From assembly GCF_007860015.1 (NCBI RefSeq), contig NZ_SJPS01000004.1, positions 740,892-804,891 on the forward strand: a stretch of 64,000 nt of DNA. Direction: 5' to 3'. Made by a program: the position numbers and the translations under genes. Source of the DNA: Bythopirellula polymerisocia (GTDB lineage Bacteria; Planctomycetota; Planctomycetia; Pirellulales; Lacipirellulaceae). The notes below the pieces were generated by a model. That model was given only the letters and a program-made list of their open reading frames with translations, searched no databases and had not been told where the DNA came from. Positions 36,383 to 45,362 of the stretch are shown here, piece after piece. Positions within the stretch are counted from its first letter, which is position 1; every line of letters starts with the position of its first letter.

Positions 36383-37173
36383 GAACAGTTCTGCATGAAA
36401 CAAGAAGCGGCTTGGGTGTCTGTCTCAACCAGTCCTGGGATAGCAGCAGATCTTCTCGCACGTGCGATCACCTCACGATAGTAGTTCAGGCGAATTTCTG
36501 CCGCGTCGAGTGCTCCGCCAAAACTGCGATCTTCATCCAAATAGATTAGCGGTACAGGAACCTCCGTGATGTGGAGATCATGCTCGGCTGCTTGGACCCA
36601 CAGTTCCAATGGCATGGCATAACCAGTTTCGGTGAGCTCCAGGCAAGCGAGTGTTCTCGTTCGATAGGCTTTGAAACCACAGAAGGCGTCGGTCAGTTTC
36701 AAGCCCAACTGTTGATTCAACTCCTTGGTGATGGTCTGGTTGATCTTGAGCCGATCACCAGGTACGTCTTGCATCGAAGGGGAGGCCACCAAATACCGAC
36801 TTCCTGAGGCGATATCCGCATGCCGGCAAGCGGCCGCCATCTGCCCGATGCGTTGTGGTTCGTGCTGACCATCGCAGTCAATAGTTACAATAAGATCGTA
36901 ACGGTGGTGAATTGCGAAGTCGAAAGCTGATTTCAAGGCAGCACCGTAACCTCGGTTTTCGCGGTGCGAAAGCAGATGAATATCTGCCCGATCTTTCAAA
37001 AGTTCTCGAGTTCCATCTGTTGACCCATCGTCGACAACTAACACATCGGTTGCGAACTTGACAACTTCATCAAGCACAGACGTCACATGTCTCGCTTCGT
37101 TATAAACGGGGAGGGCTGTCAGAAAGCGACATGACGAGAGATCGGAATGGCAAGTCTGGGATAATTGGATCAT
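36379..37173 (-). CDS. Family 2 glycosyltransferase, dolichol-phosphate-mannose synthase-like
   Basis: 264 residues from the ATG at 37173 (AAAAGG upstream). It has the GT-A core: LTALPVYNEARHV, VLVVDDGSTDGT, RENRGYGAALKSAFD, and the DxD-type VTIDCDGQHEP. KAYRTRTLACLEL and ELWVQAAEH continue the fold. No membrane helices are visible, so it is a soluble or peripheral enzyme that would transfer a sugar from a nucleotide donor to a lipid or protein acceptor. Coupled to the BshC-like gene by a four-base overlap. Confidence 0.88.
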   Translation of the reverse strand: MIQLSQTCHSDLSSCRFLTALPVYNEARHVTSVLDEVVKFATDVLVVDDGSTDGTRELLKDRADIHLLSHRENRGYGAALKSAFDFAIHHRYDLIVTIDCDGQHEPQRIGQMAAACRHADIASGSRYLVASPSMQDVPGDRLKINQTITKELNQQLGLKLTDAFCGFKAYRTRTLACLELTETGYAMPLELWVQAAEHDLHITEVPVPLIYLDEDRSFGGALDAAEIRLNYYREVIARARRSAAIPGLVETDTQAASCFMQNCS

Positions 37174-37409
37174 GTCGGACCTTTTCGTCAGGCTTTTTAC
37201 CCGACTATTTGAGTTGCTTCTCACTCGCGAGAGTAAGAACCAGCGACTGAGGTAAAACGTTTGGCAGGACTAATTACAATGACAGGGAATGAAGTCCATC
37301 CATCCTTCACATTTTAGGCGGGGGAGCAGGGGGGTCAACTTGAGAGGTTTTCAGCCCCGATCACACCTGCTGCACTATCAACAAACACTTTTTGCCTCAT
37401 GCGCTAGGT

Positions 37410-38201
37410 TCACCGAAGTCGAAGGGGATCCTCCTCGCTCTGACTGGCCCAAACGGTGATTTCTGGGATCAAATCACCTAAATAATCAGCAAGTGAAATC
37501 ATACCGAACCGCTCGGAGGCAAAATGGCCAGGAAGTATCAAGGCAACTCCGCGAGCCTCAGCTTCGAGACAAGTGTGGAAATTCGTTTCACCAGTAATTA
37601 GACAATCGCAATCCAATTCGATAGCCCGGTCAAGAAACGAGCCTCCACTTCCACAGGCAATGGCAATTCGGCTGACCACTTGGTCGTCTTGCCCGACAAG
37701 TTGAAGTTTTTCTAAGCTGAGGAATTGTTTGACTCGCTTGGCCATCTCCAACAGCGGCACATCTTCTCCAAGAATTCCACTGCGACCAGCACCAATGTCA
37801 GCGTCATCGACATCCCTAGGAAAAAGCGGAACAATTTCCTGCAATCCCAAGCCGATCGCCAGATGTTGGTTGATGCCAGCACGAGCTGAGTCGAAGGCCG
37901 TATGAGCACTGTAGACTGCGATCCGGGCAGAGATAAGGTTCAATAGCAATCGGCCAACCGTGGTATCTGCAGTAATGTTCTTCAGAGCATGAAAGGGGAG
38001 GGGATGGTGAGTAACAATCAGATTAGCTCGGCCTTCAATGGCTTCGGCGACCACTGCAGGAGTTATAGTAAGACAGGTTAACAGTCGTTCTACTGACCAA
38101 ACACGATCTCCGACCAGCAGCCCAACGTTATCCCAATCCTCTGCAAGCGACAGCGGAGCAACCTGATCAATGTATTCAACGACTTTTCCAACGGTAGACA
38201 T
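37410..38201 (-). CDS. Nif3/YbgI-like dinuclear metal-binding protein
   Basis: 263 residues, a full-length member of the NIF3 family. Motifs are LAEDWDNVGLLVG, NLIVTHHPLPFHAL (first metal His pair), VYSAHTAFDSARAGINQHLA, and at the C-terminus CLITGETNFH with LPGHFASERFG (remaining His and Glu ligands). Family members form toroidal hexamers; proposed roles include GTP cyclohydrolase-like and DNA-repair activities, none certain. It lies 151 bases after the large secreted protein gene on the same strand. Confidence 0.92.
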   Translation of the reverse strand: MSTVGKVVEYIDQVAPLSLAEDWDNVGLLVGDRVWSVERLLTCLTITPAVVAEAIEGRANLIVTHHPLPFHALKNITADTTVGRLLLNLISARIAVYSAHTAFDSARAGINQHLAIGLGLQEIVPLFPRDVDDADIGAGRSGILGEDVPLLEMAKRVKQFLSLEKLQLVGQDDQVVSRIAIACGSGGSFLDRAIELDCDCLITGETNFHTCLEAEARGVALILPGHFASERFGMISLADYLGDLIPEITVWASQSEEDPLRLR

Positions 38202-38352
38202 GTAACCCCGATTGCAATAGACTCTCTGATGACACTGATAGTTGACAGGCTCTGCTGTACCTTGAAAATGGCACCTTGCTTTTTCAACTGAATATCGTAC
38301 TGAGTGGCATGGTTCCAGACAAGGCGTTCGATGTCATCTCGAAGGTTCTTGT

Positions 38353-40986
38353 TCACTCTTCGACTAGAACACGGTGATTCAACACACGGCGTTCTCCACC
38401 AATTTCTTCCACCCTCAGGAGAAGTTCTTCGCCGAGGAGGTCTTCGCCATGAGAGTAAGAATAAGTCTTGATATCCCAATTGTTTGTTAGTTGGAAGACT
38501 TGCATTCTTTGTCTTCGCCGCTCGGACCCGGGGGCATAGAGGAAACACTTAAAATCCACAGGTTTTTTGCCGTGGTTGATCATTCGCTGCTCGACAACCA
38601 ATGTTTCGTCTTCGGCGAGTCGAGTTGTCAGTTCTAGCTCGATATTGGTATCCCCAACATTCAGGGTTCGGTAGACGCTGAAATTGTAAGGTTTCTCAGC
38701 GTTGACTTCAAAATCAACACGGAGTGGAGTTTTACCACTGGTGGCATCAAAAGGCAGGATAATTTGAAACGGTCTTTTCACTTTATCTCCTGCAGCCAGC
38801 TTGAAATCGATCCGATCGGGAATAATTTGCCAACCCTCGGGCCCGATGATTCTGATGGTACCGCCAACGCCTTGTTCAAAAGTATTCCTGAGTTCAATGT
38901 TGTTTGAGTGAGCCATCTCGAAAACACTTGGAATATTCAATTCAGTGAACTGTGCACCCAGCCGCATTTTGGCTACTGCGGTATTCATTCCCGTAACAAA
39001 CTTTGGCAATGAACTGATGTCGAGGACGTGTCGATGGTTTTTGAGGTCTGGCGACTCCGACCGTCCCCAGACATCGACCACCTGGACATTTTCGCCAAGG
39101 TAGATAACTTCCTGGCGAGGTTGTTGATTCCAGACAACCATGAGTACAGTGCCTTTCTCATCCTCAAAGAGTCGGTTTTCACTCGCTCCGGGTAGTTGAA
39201 TGGTCCCCAGAAATCGAGTTCCACTTAGAAGCGAAGCCGCGGTTCTCCAGGGAAGTAGTAAGTCGCTTGGAGTGCCCTGATCACTCATCAAGCCAGCATC
39301 GTCATCAAAAGGTTTTGCAGCGAAGATTTTAGTGGCACCATGAATTTTCGCGGAAATCATTTGTTGCACAAGATCGTGGGTGCGCGTTTCAAGGTCATAA
39401 TCTTTTCTCGGAAGCGGCTCGACAAGTGTCCAACGCGTGACTCCCTTACGTTCAGGGAGAGCCAGATAAGTTGCAAGTTCTTCCCCCGTCAGTGGAGGCG
39501 ATGCGGAGAGTTGCTGAAAATCCCAAGTTGCTAGTCGATTCGGTGGGGCGGCTTCTAGCCAGGGCCAGCCGAGACCTAAACTCACATCCTGTCCGAACCG
39601 AAAAAGCTTTTCTCGCAGTGCTCGGATTTCTTTCTCAGCATTCGGGAAATGGGCATAACTGGTGTCGTTATCGACCCCGAGTTGCCACCAGCGAACACGC
39701 AGGGATAGCCGGGTCAGTACTTCGTCGAGTGAGGGAAGCCAAATGGACGAATCGACGTTCGACAACAGATCGGCAATGCTCGCATCGGCGGGTAGATCCT
39801 TTCCAAAATAATCCAGATCTGCCGGTGGATGGTCGAGCACCCCTACTACATCGATATCCTTTGCTGCTAACTGCTCTGTGAATAACACGAGTTGATCGCC
39901 GCGATCCGCTTCGGATTCCCCATACCAAACAGGAAGTTTTACCCAACTGATTCCGGTCCGGGGCAACAGCTGATTAAGCTGCTCGAAACTAAGAGGAATG
40001 TCGTCTCCTGCCAAAGACCAACCAAATTCACCCCGCGAAGCAGTCTGCATGGGTGGAACCACCGCAATCGAAATCATGTGGACTTGTGGAGTTCCGCCTT
40101 TGGTCTTCATCGAGACTTTGACACTGTAGTAGCCGTATTCTTTGATCGGCGGGTGCCAACTCGTGCTTCCTGCGTAGCCGGCAGGCCTCTCTACACTCGA
40201 ATCGATGAAATCCGATGACTTGCTCAGCTTTTCGGTAATCAAGCGCCCTGCCAATTGGATGGTATTATCGTTGAGTTTGATACTCCTGGCGTCTAGTAAC
40301 TCAAAATGAATATTCGGGTCCTGTTCTCGGATCCCCGAGAGTTCGCACGTTACTACCACGTTATTCTTGTTGTCGTAAACATTAAAGGGACTATTGGTAT
40401 GGACATGCATCCGAGGTAATCGGGCCAACCAAACGTCGTCCAGAGAAAAGGAGCCCTGGAGGTCGACATGCTCTCCTTCTATGACTAATAGTGAAATTAT
40501 CGCCCATCGAACCTCAGGGTGAGTGACATTCACCGGACCGATGTGAATCTTCTCCCAGTCATTGGTGTCCTGATACCATTTACTAGTTGCCGTTTCGAGG
40601 ACTTGACGATTCTCGTCGCAAAAATCAATCTTTACTTGGGCGCGAGAATACTTCCCACCTTGGCCTCGCAGACGTGCTTCTACCACATAGCCAAAGTTGT
40701 CAGAAATGGCTACAGCCGGGCTACTGATGAGTGCTCCACCACCATTAAGCTTCATGGTGAGGCAATTTCCCGCTACTGCCGTTGCGTCTTCCTGCATCTC
40801 CACTTCGACGAAGTGAGGCTTGTTCGGGCCGTAACTACGCTTCCAACCGTCGGGCCATTTATCATAATTAATATCATTGTTCGAGAAATCACAGTAGAAT
40901 ATCTCGACAGCGTCGACGTGCCGTTGCTCGGAAGACGGAGCAACGAGTGCAGAGCATAGCATTAACCAGGCAATGGCGTTTATCAT
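38353..40986 (-). CDS. Large secreted protein, glycoside-hydrolase-like
   Basis: 877 residues. The signal peptide is MINAIAWLMLCSALVAPSS. The first ~190 residues look like a carbohydrate-binding beta-sandwich (YCDFSNNDINYDKWPDGWK ... GSFSLDDVWLARLP). The central part (GISWVKLPVWYGES, DVVGVLDHPPADLDYFG, WWQLGVDNDTSYAHFP) resembles a TIM-barrel hydrolase, with possible acid residues but no family signature I can name. The C-terminal third is beta-rich and ends in VLNHRVLVEE. It has no PEP-CTERM signal, so it is probably periplasmic or released. Polysaccharide breakdown is the best guess. Confidence 0.65.
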   Translation of the reverse strand: MINAIAWLMLCSALVAPSSEQRHVDAVEIFYCDFSNNDINYDKWPDGWKRSYGPNKPHFVEVEMQEDATAVAGNCLTMKLNGGGALISSPAVAISDNFGYVVEARLRGQGGKYSRAQVKIDFCDENRQVLETATSKWYQDTNDWEKIHIGPVNVTHPEVRWAIISLLVIEGEHVDLQGSFSLDDVWLARLPRMHVHTNSPFNVYDNKNNVVVTCELSGIREQDPNIHFELLDARSIKLNDNTIQLAGRLITEKLSKSSDFIDSSVERPAGYAGSTSWHPPIKEYGYYSVKVSMKTKGGTPQVHMISIAVVPPMQTASRGEFGWSLAGDDIPLSFEQLNQLLPRTGISWVKLPVWYGESEADRGDQLVLFTEQLAAKDIDVVGVLDHPPADLDYFGKDLPADASIADLLSNVDSSIWLPSLDEVLTRLSLRVRWWQLGVDNDTSYAHFPNAEKEIRALREKLFRFGQDVSLGLGWPWLEAAPPNRLATWDFQQLSASPPLTGEELATYLALPERKGVTRWTLVEPLPRKDYDLETRTHDLVQQMISAKIHGATKIFAAKPFDDDAGLMSDQGTPSDLLLPWRTAASLLSGTRFLGTIQLPGASENRLFEDEKGTVLMVVWNQQPRQEVIYLGENVQVVDVWGRSESPDLKNHRHVLDISSLPKFVTGMNTAVAKMRLGAQFTELNIPSVFEMAHSNNIELRNTFEQGVGGTIRIIGPEGWQIIPDRIDFKLAAGDKVKRPFQIILPFDATSGKTPLRVDFEVNAEKPYNFSVYRTLNVGDTNIELELTTRLAEDETLVVEQRMINHGKKPVDFKCFLYAPGSERRRQRMQVFQLTNNWDIKTYSYSHGEDLLGEELLLRVEEIGGERRVLNHRVLVEE

Positions 40987-41061
40987 AGATTTTCAATCAA
41001 GTCGGGGGAGATGCTCCCTAACCATGCGATATTGGGTTCGGTCTGGAAAGGAATCTAACAA

Positions 41062-41847
41062 GTGACGACATTTCGAATCGCGGCACAAACTCGGTGCTTT
41101 GCGCAGTCTTTCAAGAAAGCATTGCATACTGCTGCGTCGATTGGATGCGACGGAGTGCAATTCGATGCCCGCAGTGAACTTCTGCCCTCTGATATTTCGG
41201 ACACGGGGCTGCGTCAATTGCGGAAAATGCTTGATGATCTGAATTTGCGGGTCGGTTCGCTGGCCTTTCCCACACGACGTGGATATTCAGACCTTGCCGA
41301 CCTGGATCGCCGTGTTTCAGCTACCTTGGATGCCATGCGACTCGCTTCGTCACTCCAGGCGAGAGTTTTGGTCTGTAATCTGGGCCGACTGCCGGTCAAT
41401 CCAGAGAGCTCTGATTGGGGAACACTGGCCGATGTGATCGGTACGTTGACGACACATGGCATGCGACTAGGAGTTCAGTTGGCTGCTCGGGCCGGTTTTG
41501 ATAGTTGTGTTCAACTCGCGGATTTTGTCGGCTCATTTCCGGAAGGAACACTCTCGCTAGACTTACATCCCGTAAACCTGATGGCAGAGGGACATTCTCC
41601 TACCGAATTTGTGTCTGCGCTTGGGCAACACATTGCCCATGTCCATGCCGTAGACAGCGTGCGCGACTTTTCTGCCGACCGAAATATCGAGGTAGAACTT
41701 GGCCGAGGTTCTGCGGACTTTCCAGCCTTGCTGGGAAACCTTGAAGAGTTTGAATACCGAGGGTGGGTAACCATCGAGCGGAATGGCTCCGCACAAACTG
41801 TGGAAGACTTTGCCAATGCAGTAAAGTTCCTTCGCTCGCTGGGATGA
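41062..41847 (+). CDS. Sugar phosphate isomerase/epimerase-like TIM-barrel protein
   Basis: 261 residues with a GTG start. It belongs to the AP-endonuclease-2/xylose-isomerase-like TIM-barrel superfamily. SIGCDGVQFDARSEL, SLDLHPVNLMAEG, IAHVHAVDSVRDF and GWVTIERNG mark the strands that hold the metal site (Glu, Asp, His). The family includes sugar and inositol isomerases; the substrate is not determined. It lies 58 bases before a sugar ABC transporter and is probably in the same operon, suggesting it processes the imported sugar. Confidence 0.8.
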   Translation: MTTFRIAAQTRCFAQSFKKALHTAASIGCDGVQFDARSELLPSDISDTGLRQLRKMLDDLNLRVGSLAFPTRRGYSDLADLDRRVSATLDAMRLASSLQARVLVCNLGRLPVNPESSDWGTLADVIGTLTTHGMRLGVQLAARAGFDSCVQLADFVGSFPEGTLSLDLHPVNLMAEGHSPTEFVSALGQHIAHVHAVDSVRDFSADRNIEVELGRGSADFPALLGNLEEFEYRGWVTIERNGSAQTVEDFANAVKFLRSLG

Positions 41848-41904
41848 GATGCCAAGTCCTTAGATCCAAATACATCAACAACAACTGAGCCTTGGCTTCC
41901 GCAC

Positions 41905-42861
41905 ATGAACGGTAATAGTTCGAAAAGCGAAATGCAGGCTGCTTACTGGATGGCAACCCCTTGGCTTATTGGGTTTACTGTGCTGACAGTATATCCATTT
42001 CTCGCATCGCTCTATTGGAGTTTCTGCCGCTACGACATGCTTAGCGCCCCAAAGTGGGTGGGTCTAGCAAACTATCGCCGAATCTCTACAGAACTCTTCT
42101 CAGGCGGAACCTTGGCGCAGGCGATTTTCAACACCACCTATTTTGCGATCTTGAGTGTCAGTTTGTCTGTAGTATTAGGTGTTCTATTGGCAGTGATGCT
42201 TTCCTGGGAGGTTCGTGGTAGGGCCGTATTTCGTACAATCTGTTATTTGCCATCAGTTGTTCCGATAGTAGCTGCTTGTGTCCTCTGGATAGTCCTGTTA
42301 GATCCCCAGCAAGGCATGATCAATGAGATCCTGCTGAAGCTTGGTATCCCCGCTCAAGGCTGGTTTAAGAGCACCAGTTCTGCGTTCTGGCCCCCCGCCT
42401 GGCCTGAAGACCATGCCGGGCGAATTGTTGGATCGAAGGACGGACTGGTGCTCATGGGAGTTTGGGGCGTCGGAAATCTATTGGTGATTTATCTGGCAGC
42501 TATCGCCGACATACCTCCGCAGCTCTATGAAGCCGCGGAATTGGATGGTGCCGGCCGTTGGCGGCAATTTTGGCATGTGACACTTCCCATGCTCACACCT
42601 GTGATTTTCTTCAATGTTGTTGTCGGCTTGATCCACTCAGTCCAAGCGTTTACCCAGATATACATCGTCAGTGATGGCCAAGGGGACCCCGCAGGTGCAA
42701 CCCTAACTCTCTCACTCCATTTATTCCTTGCGGCGTTCAAAGAACTCGACTTGGGTTATGCCTCGGCGGTTGCGTGGATGCTGTTCGTGATCATCCTCTT
42801 GATTACAATCTGGCTCTTTCGCACGTCGCATCGCTGGGTGCATCATCAAGGAGGGGCGTAA
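41905..42861 (+). CDS. ABC sugar transporter permease (MalF/UgpA type)
   Basis: 318 residues with about six membrane helices, beginning WMATPWLIGFTVLTVYPFLA. The conserved cytoplasmic loop that contacts the ATPase reads YEAAELDGAGRWRQFWHVTLP, the classic EAA motif of carbohydrate uptake permeases. It starts 57 bases after the TIM-barrel gene and ends three bases before the solute-binding protein gene, so the genes form an operon. Carries sugar across the inner membrane with the second permease at 44195. Confidence 0.93.
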   Translation: MNGNSSKSEMQAAYWMATPWLIGFTVLTVYPFLASLYWSFCRYDMLSAPKWVGLANYRRISTELFSGGTLAQAIFNTTYFAILSVSLSVVLGVLLAVMLSWEVRGRAVFRTICYLPSVVPIVAACVLWIVLLDPQQGMINEILLKLGIPAQGWFKSTSSAFWPPAWPEDHAGRIVGSKDGLVLMGVWGVGNLLVIYLAAIADIPPQLYEAAELDGAGRWRQFWHVTLPMLTPVIFFNVVVGLIHSVQAFTQIYIVSDGQGDPAGATLTLSLHLFLAAFKELDLGYASAVAWMLFVIILLITIWLFRTSHRWVHHQGGA

Positions 42862-42864
42862 TTC

Positions 42865-44202
42865 ATGGACCAAACCATGAGACGACTGTTTATCGCTGCA
42901 ATCATTGTGGTGACAATAGGAACTCTTCAGGGAAGCTTGGCAATTGCTGCTGAACGAACCGAGGTAGTCTTCTGGCATTTCTGGGGTGGACGCGATCGAC
43001 CCATCGTCGAACAAATTGTCAAAGGATTCAACGAGTCACAAGATCATTATGAGGTCCGTCCCATAGCCATGGCGGGGTCGAATCTTGACGTCAAGTTCCT
43101 GTTGAGCGTAGCCGGTGGTGACCCACCGGACCTGCTCAATCATGACGATCCTGTGGTTGGCGATTGGGCACATCATGGAATCCTCACCCCACTCGACAAG
43201 TTGGCCCCTCCAGACGAAATCCAGCGATTAAATAAGTGGCTTTTTCCAGCGGCCCGTGAGTTAGGAGCCGTAAATGGTCGGCTATTTGCCCTTTGCAACG
43301 GCCTCGACATTCGTGCCCTGTATTGCAACCGCACTTTGCTCGATGAACATGGCTTACAACTGCCAGCGACACTCGAAGATTTGGATGACATTGCCGAGAC
43401 CATTTCGCCTGCGGCAGATTCCCTAGGACGCAACCAGATGGGTTATCTGCCTGACCCGCGGCGATTGTGGGCGTGGGGGATCGTGTTCGGCGGGCAGTTC
43501 TCCGATCCTGCGGGAACGATCACTGCCGACGATCCCAAAATCATCTCTGCCCTCTCCTGGATGGCGGACTTTAGTCGTCGATACGGTTCCAGTGAAGTTG
43601 CCGCGTTTCGATCGGGAGAACAAGCCCTCACCGGTGCTGCTTTTCCACTGTTGGCTAATCGCCGCTACGCAGTCGTGATGGATGGCCAGTGGCGGATTCG
43701 CGATGTGGCAGAGGCGGCTGATGCCGCAGAACGAAACGGTACTCAGGCTGACGAGATCGCCGTCGTCCCTCTTCCACCTCCCCCGGGTGGTGTTGCAAAC
43801 GCCGGGTGGGTGAACGGTAACTTTTTTGTCGTGCCGCAAGGTGCCCGCCAAAAGCCAGGGGCCTGGGAATTCATGAAATATTGGATGGGATTTTCGGGCA
43901 ATGAAGTCGGGGCCGCTGAGGCCTGCGCCGCTGGCGGATGGATTCCTGCTTCTCAAGAAATCGTTGATCAAGCACCGTACCAAAAAGAGCTACAAGAACA
44001 GCCCTTGTTGCGTGAGTTTGTTTCACTTGCTGCGAGCCCATATCAACGTCCCGTTCCAAATTTGCCAGTGAGCTCATTCTATTACCAGGAAGTCGTGCGC
44101 GCCGCTCAACAAGTCATGTATCGCGGTGCCGATCCGCAAAAGGAATTGCAAGCGGCTGCAGAGCGAGTTCGTCAGCGACTTCGGGAGGTAGTTGATGAAT
44201 AA
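42865..44202 (+). CDS. ABC transporter extracellular sugar-binding protein
   Basis: 445 residues of the family 1 solute-binding proteins. A Sec signal peptide (LFIAAIIVVTIGTLQGSLAIAA) is followed by VVFWHFWGGRDRPIVEQIV and KGFNESQDHYEV, then NRRYAVVMDGQWRIRD. No lipobox Cys is visible, so it is soluble in the periplasm. It sits between its two permease genes, an order typical of these sugar importers. Captures an unidentified sugar or glycerol derivative for the permeases. Confidence 0.92.
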   Translation: MDQTMRRLFIAAIIVVTIGTLQGSLAIAAERTEVVFWHFWGGRDRPIVEQIVKGFNESQDHYEVRPIAMAGSNLDVKFLLSVAGGDPPDLLNHDDPVVGDWAHHGILTPLDKLAPPDEIQRLNKWLFPAARELGAVNGRLFALCNGLDIRALYCNRTLLDEHGLQLPATLEDLDDIAETISPAADSLGRNQMGYLPDPRRLWAWGIVFGGQFSDPAGTITADDPKIISALSWMADFSRRYGSSEVAAFRSGEQALTGAAFPLLANRRYAVVMDGQWRIRDVAEAADAAERNGTQADEIAVVPLPPPPGGVANAGWVNGNFFVVPQGARQKPGAWEFMKYWMGFSGNEVGAAEACAAGGWIPASQEIVDQAPYQKELQEQPLLREFVSLAASPYQRPVPNLPVSSFYYQEVVRAAQQVMYRGADPQKELQAAAERVRQRLREVVDE

Positions 44203-45019
44203 TCGCACTCCCGGTTGGTTGGGATTTCTGAGTCTTGTGACGTTTTCTGCCCTCATGGCTGCGCCCTTATTATGGTTGGTGCTTACGTCTCTGAAGACAC
44301 CTGAGCAGATGGCTTCCGAACCCTACTCCTGGTGGCCAAGTCCGATTCGTTGGCAGAACTACAGTGATGCCGTTACAGCGATTCCATTTTTTCGTTACCT
44401 GGCCAACACATTAATATTGTGTGTTGGCAATGTCGTGGGCACGCTCATTTCCTGCAGCCTTGCGGCGTATGCCTTCGCTCGCTTGCGCTGGCCAGGTCGC
44501 GATGTGCTCTTTGCAGTGCTGATCGCAACGATGCTACTCCCTTGGCAAGTGACGATGGTGCCGCGCTTTCTAGTGATCCGCGAACTTGGCTTGTACGATA
44601 CGTTGGGTGCGCTGATCGTCCCCAAATTTCTAGGAGAAGCGTTTTACATATTTCTCTTAAGGCAGTTCTTTCTAACAGTTCCGCAGTCCTTGATCGATGC
44701 TGCTCGGCTGGATGGTTGCAGCGAAGTAGGGATCCTGATGCGTGTGATGCTGCCCCTTTGCAAACCTGCACTACTGACAGTCGGGTTGTTAGAATTCGTC
44801 GCTACTTGGAACGACTACGGGGGGCCGCTGCTCTACCTGAACGACCCTGAGCGATTTCCGCTGGCATATGGGTTGGAGCAGTTCATCAGCTCCCACTCGA
44901 GCGAGCTGAACCTGTTGCTGGCGGCGGCTGTGCTGTTCACCTTGCCGATTGCCCTGCTGTTCGCCGTCCTGCAGCGCGCATTCCTCAGCGGCATCGCCAC
45001 GACGGGCATGAAGGGATAA
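44195..45019 (+). CDS. ABC sugar transporter permease (MalG/UgpE type)
   Basis: 274 residues from the ATG at 44195, which overlaps the end of the binding-protein gene by eight bases and has GGGAGG well spaced before it. It has six predicted membrane helices, and the EAA-type loop is IDAARLDGCSEVGILMRVMLP. It pairs with the permease at 41905. The ATP-hydrolysing subunit is not in this window and must be encoded elsewhere, as is common when one MsmK/UgpC-like ATPase serves several importers. Confidence 0.93.
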   Translation: MNNRTPGWLGFLSLVTFSALMAAPLLWLVLTSLKTPEQMASEPYSWWPSPIRWQNYSDAVTAIPFFRYLANTLILCVGNVVGTLISCSLAAYAFARLRWPGRDVLFAVLIATMLLPWQVTMVPRFLVIRELGLYDTLGALIVPKFLGEAFYIFLLRQFFLTVPQSLIDAARLDGCSEVGILMRVMLPLCKPALLTVGLLEFVATWNDYGGPLLYLNDPERFPLAYGLEQFISSHSSELNLLLAAAVLFTLPIALLFAVLQRAFLSGIATTGMKG

Positions 45020-45100
45020 AACTATTCGCGCGCAGGCTACTCCGCGAATACTGACCGCATCAAGAGAGAGCTGGTGATCTGAACGATCCCGAGCGAGAGG

Positions 45101-45190
45101 CTATTTCTTGCGATGCCGAATCTTGGCTCGCATGCGACGTTTCTTGCGGCCCAGCTTACGCCGCCCTTTTCCAGACTTCTTTGTTCCCAC
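45101..45190 (-). CDS. 29-residue basic protein, COX24/AURKAIP1-like
   Basis: A very short minus-strand gene starting with GTG at 45190 (GGAG five bases upstream) and ending TAG at 45101. The product begins VGTKKSGKGRRKLGRK and continues KRRMRAKIRHRKK. It is almost all Lys and Arg, with the K-RRRM-R-K-RHRK spacing of the COX24/AURKAIP1 (DUF1713) domain found in short bacterial and mitochondrial ribosome-associated proteins. No other frame has comparable character. A role in or near the small ribosomal subunit is inferred from the family. No ribosomal gene is adjacent. Confidence 0.7.
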   Translation of the reverse strand: MGTKKSGKGRRKLGRKKRRMRAKIRHRKK

Positions 45191-45362
45191 AAATACTCCA
45201 ATTTAAGCTTGAATTCATTAGATCACCCAACGATTGGATGAAGCTGCTATTTTAGTCAGAACCTGCGTATGTCGGCAAGTGCCACAGAACGTCATTCTAG
45301 CTCACGCGGGAACCAAGAGACCCTGGATTCCCGCCTGCGAGAATAATGGCAAACTCGAAGAT

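Noticed and set aside
38090..38356. Minus-strand frame VNKNLRDDIERLVWNHATQYD with a GTG that overlaps the stop of the 38353 gene by four bases
   Set aside because: The overlap and composition are tempting, but the frame runs over the first 110 bases of the well-supported Nif3-like gene and has no recognised motif.
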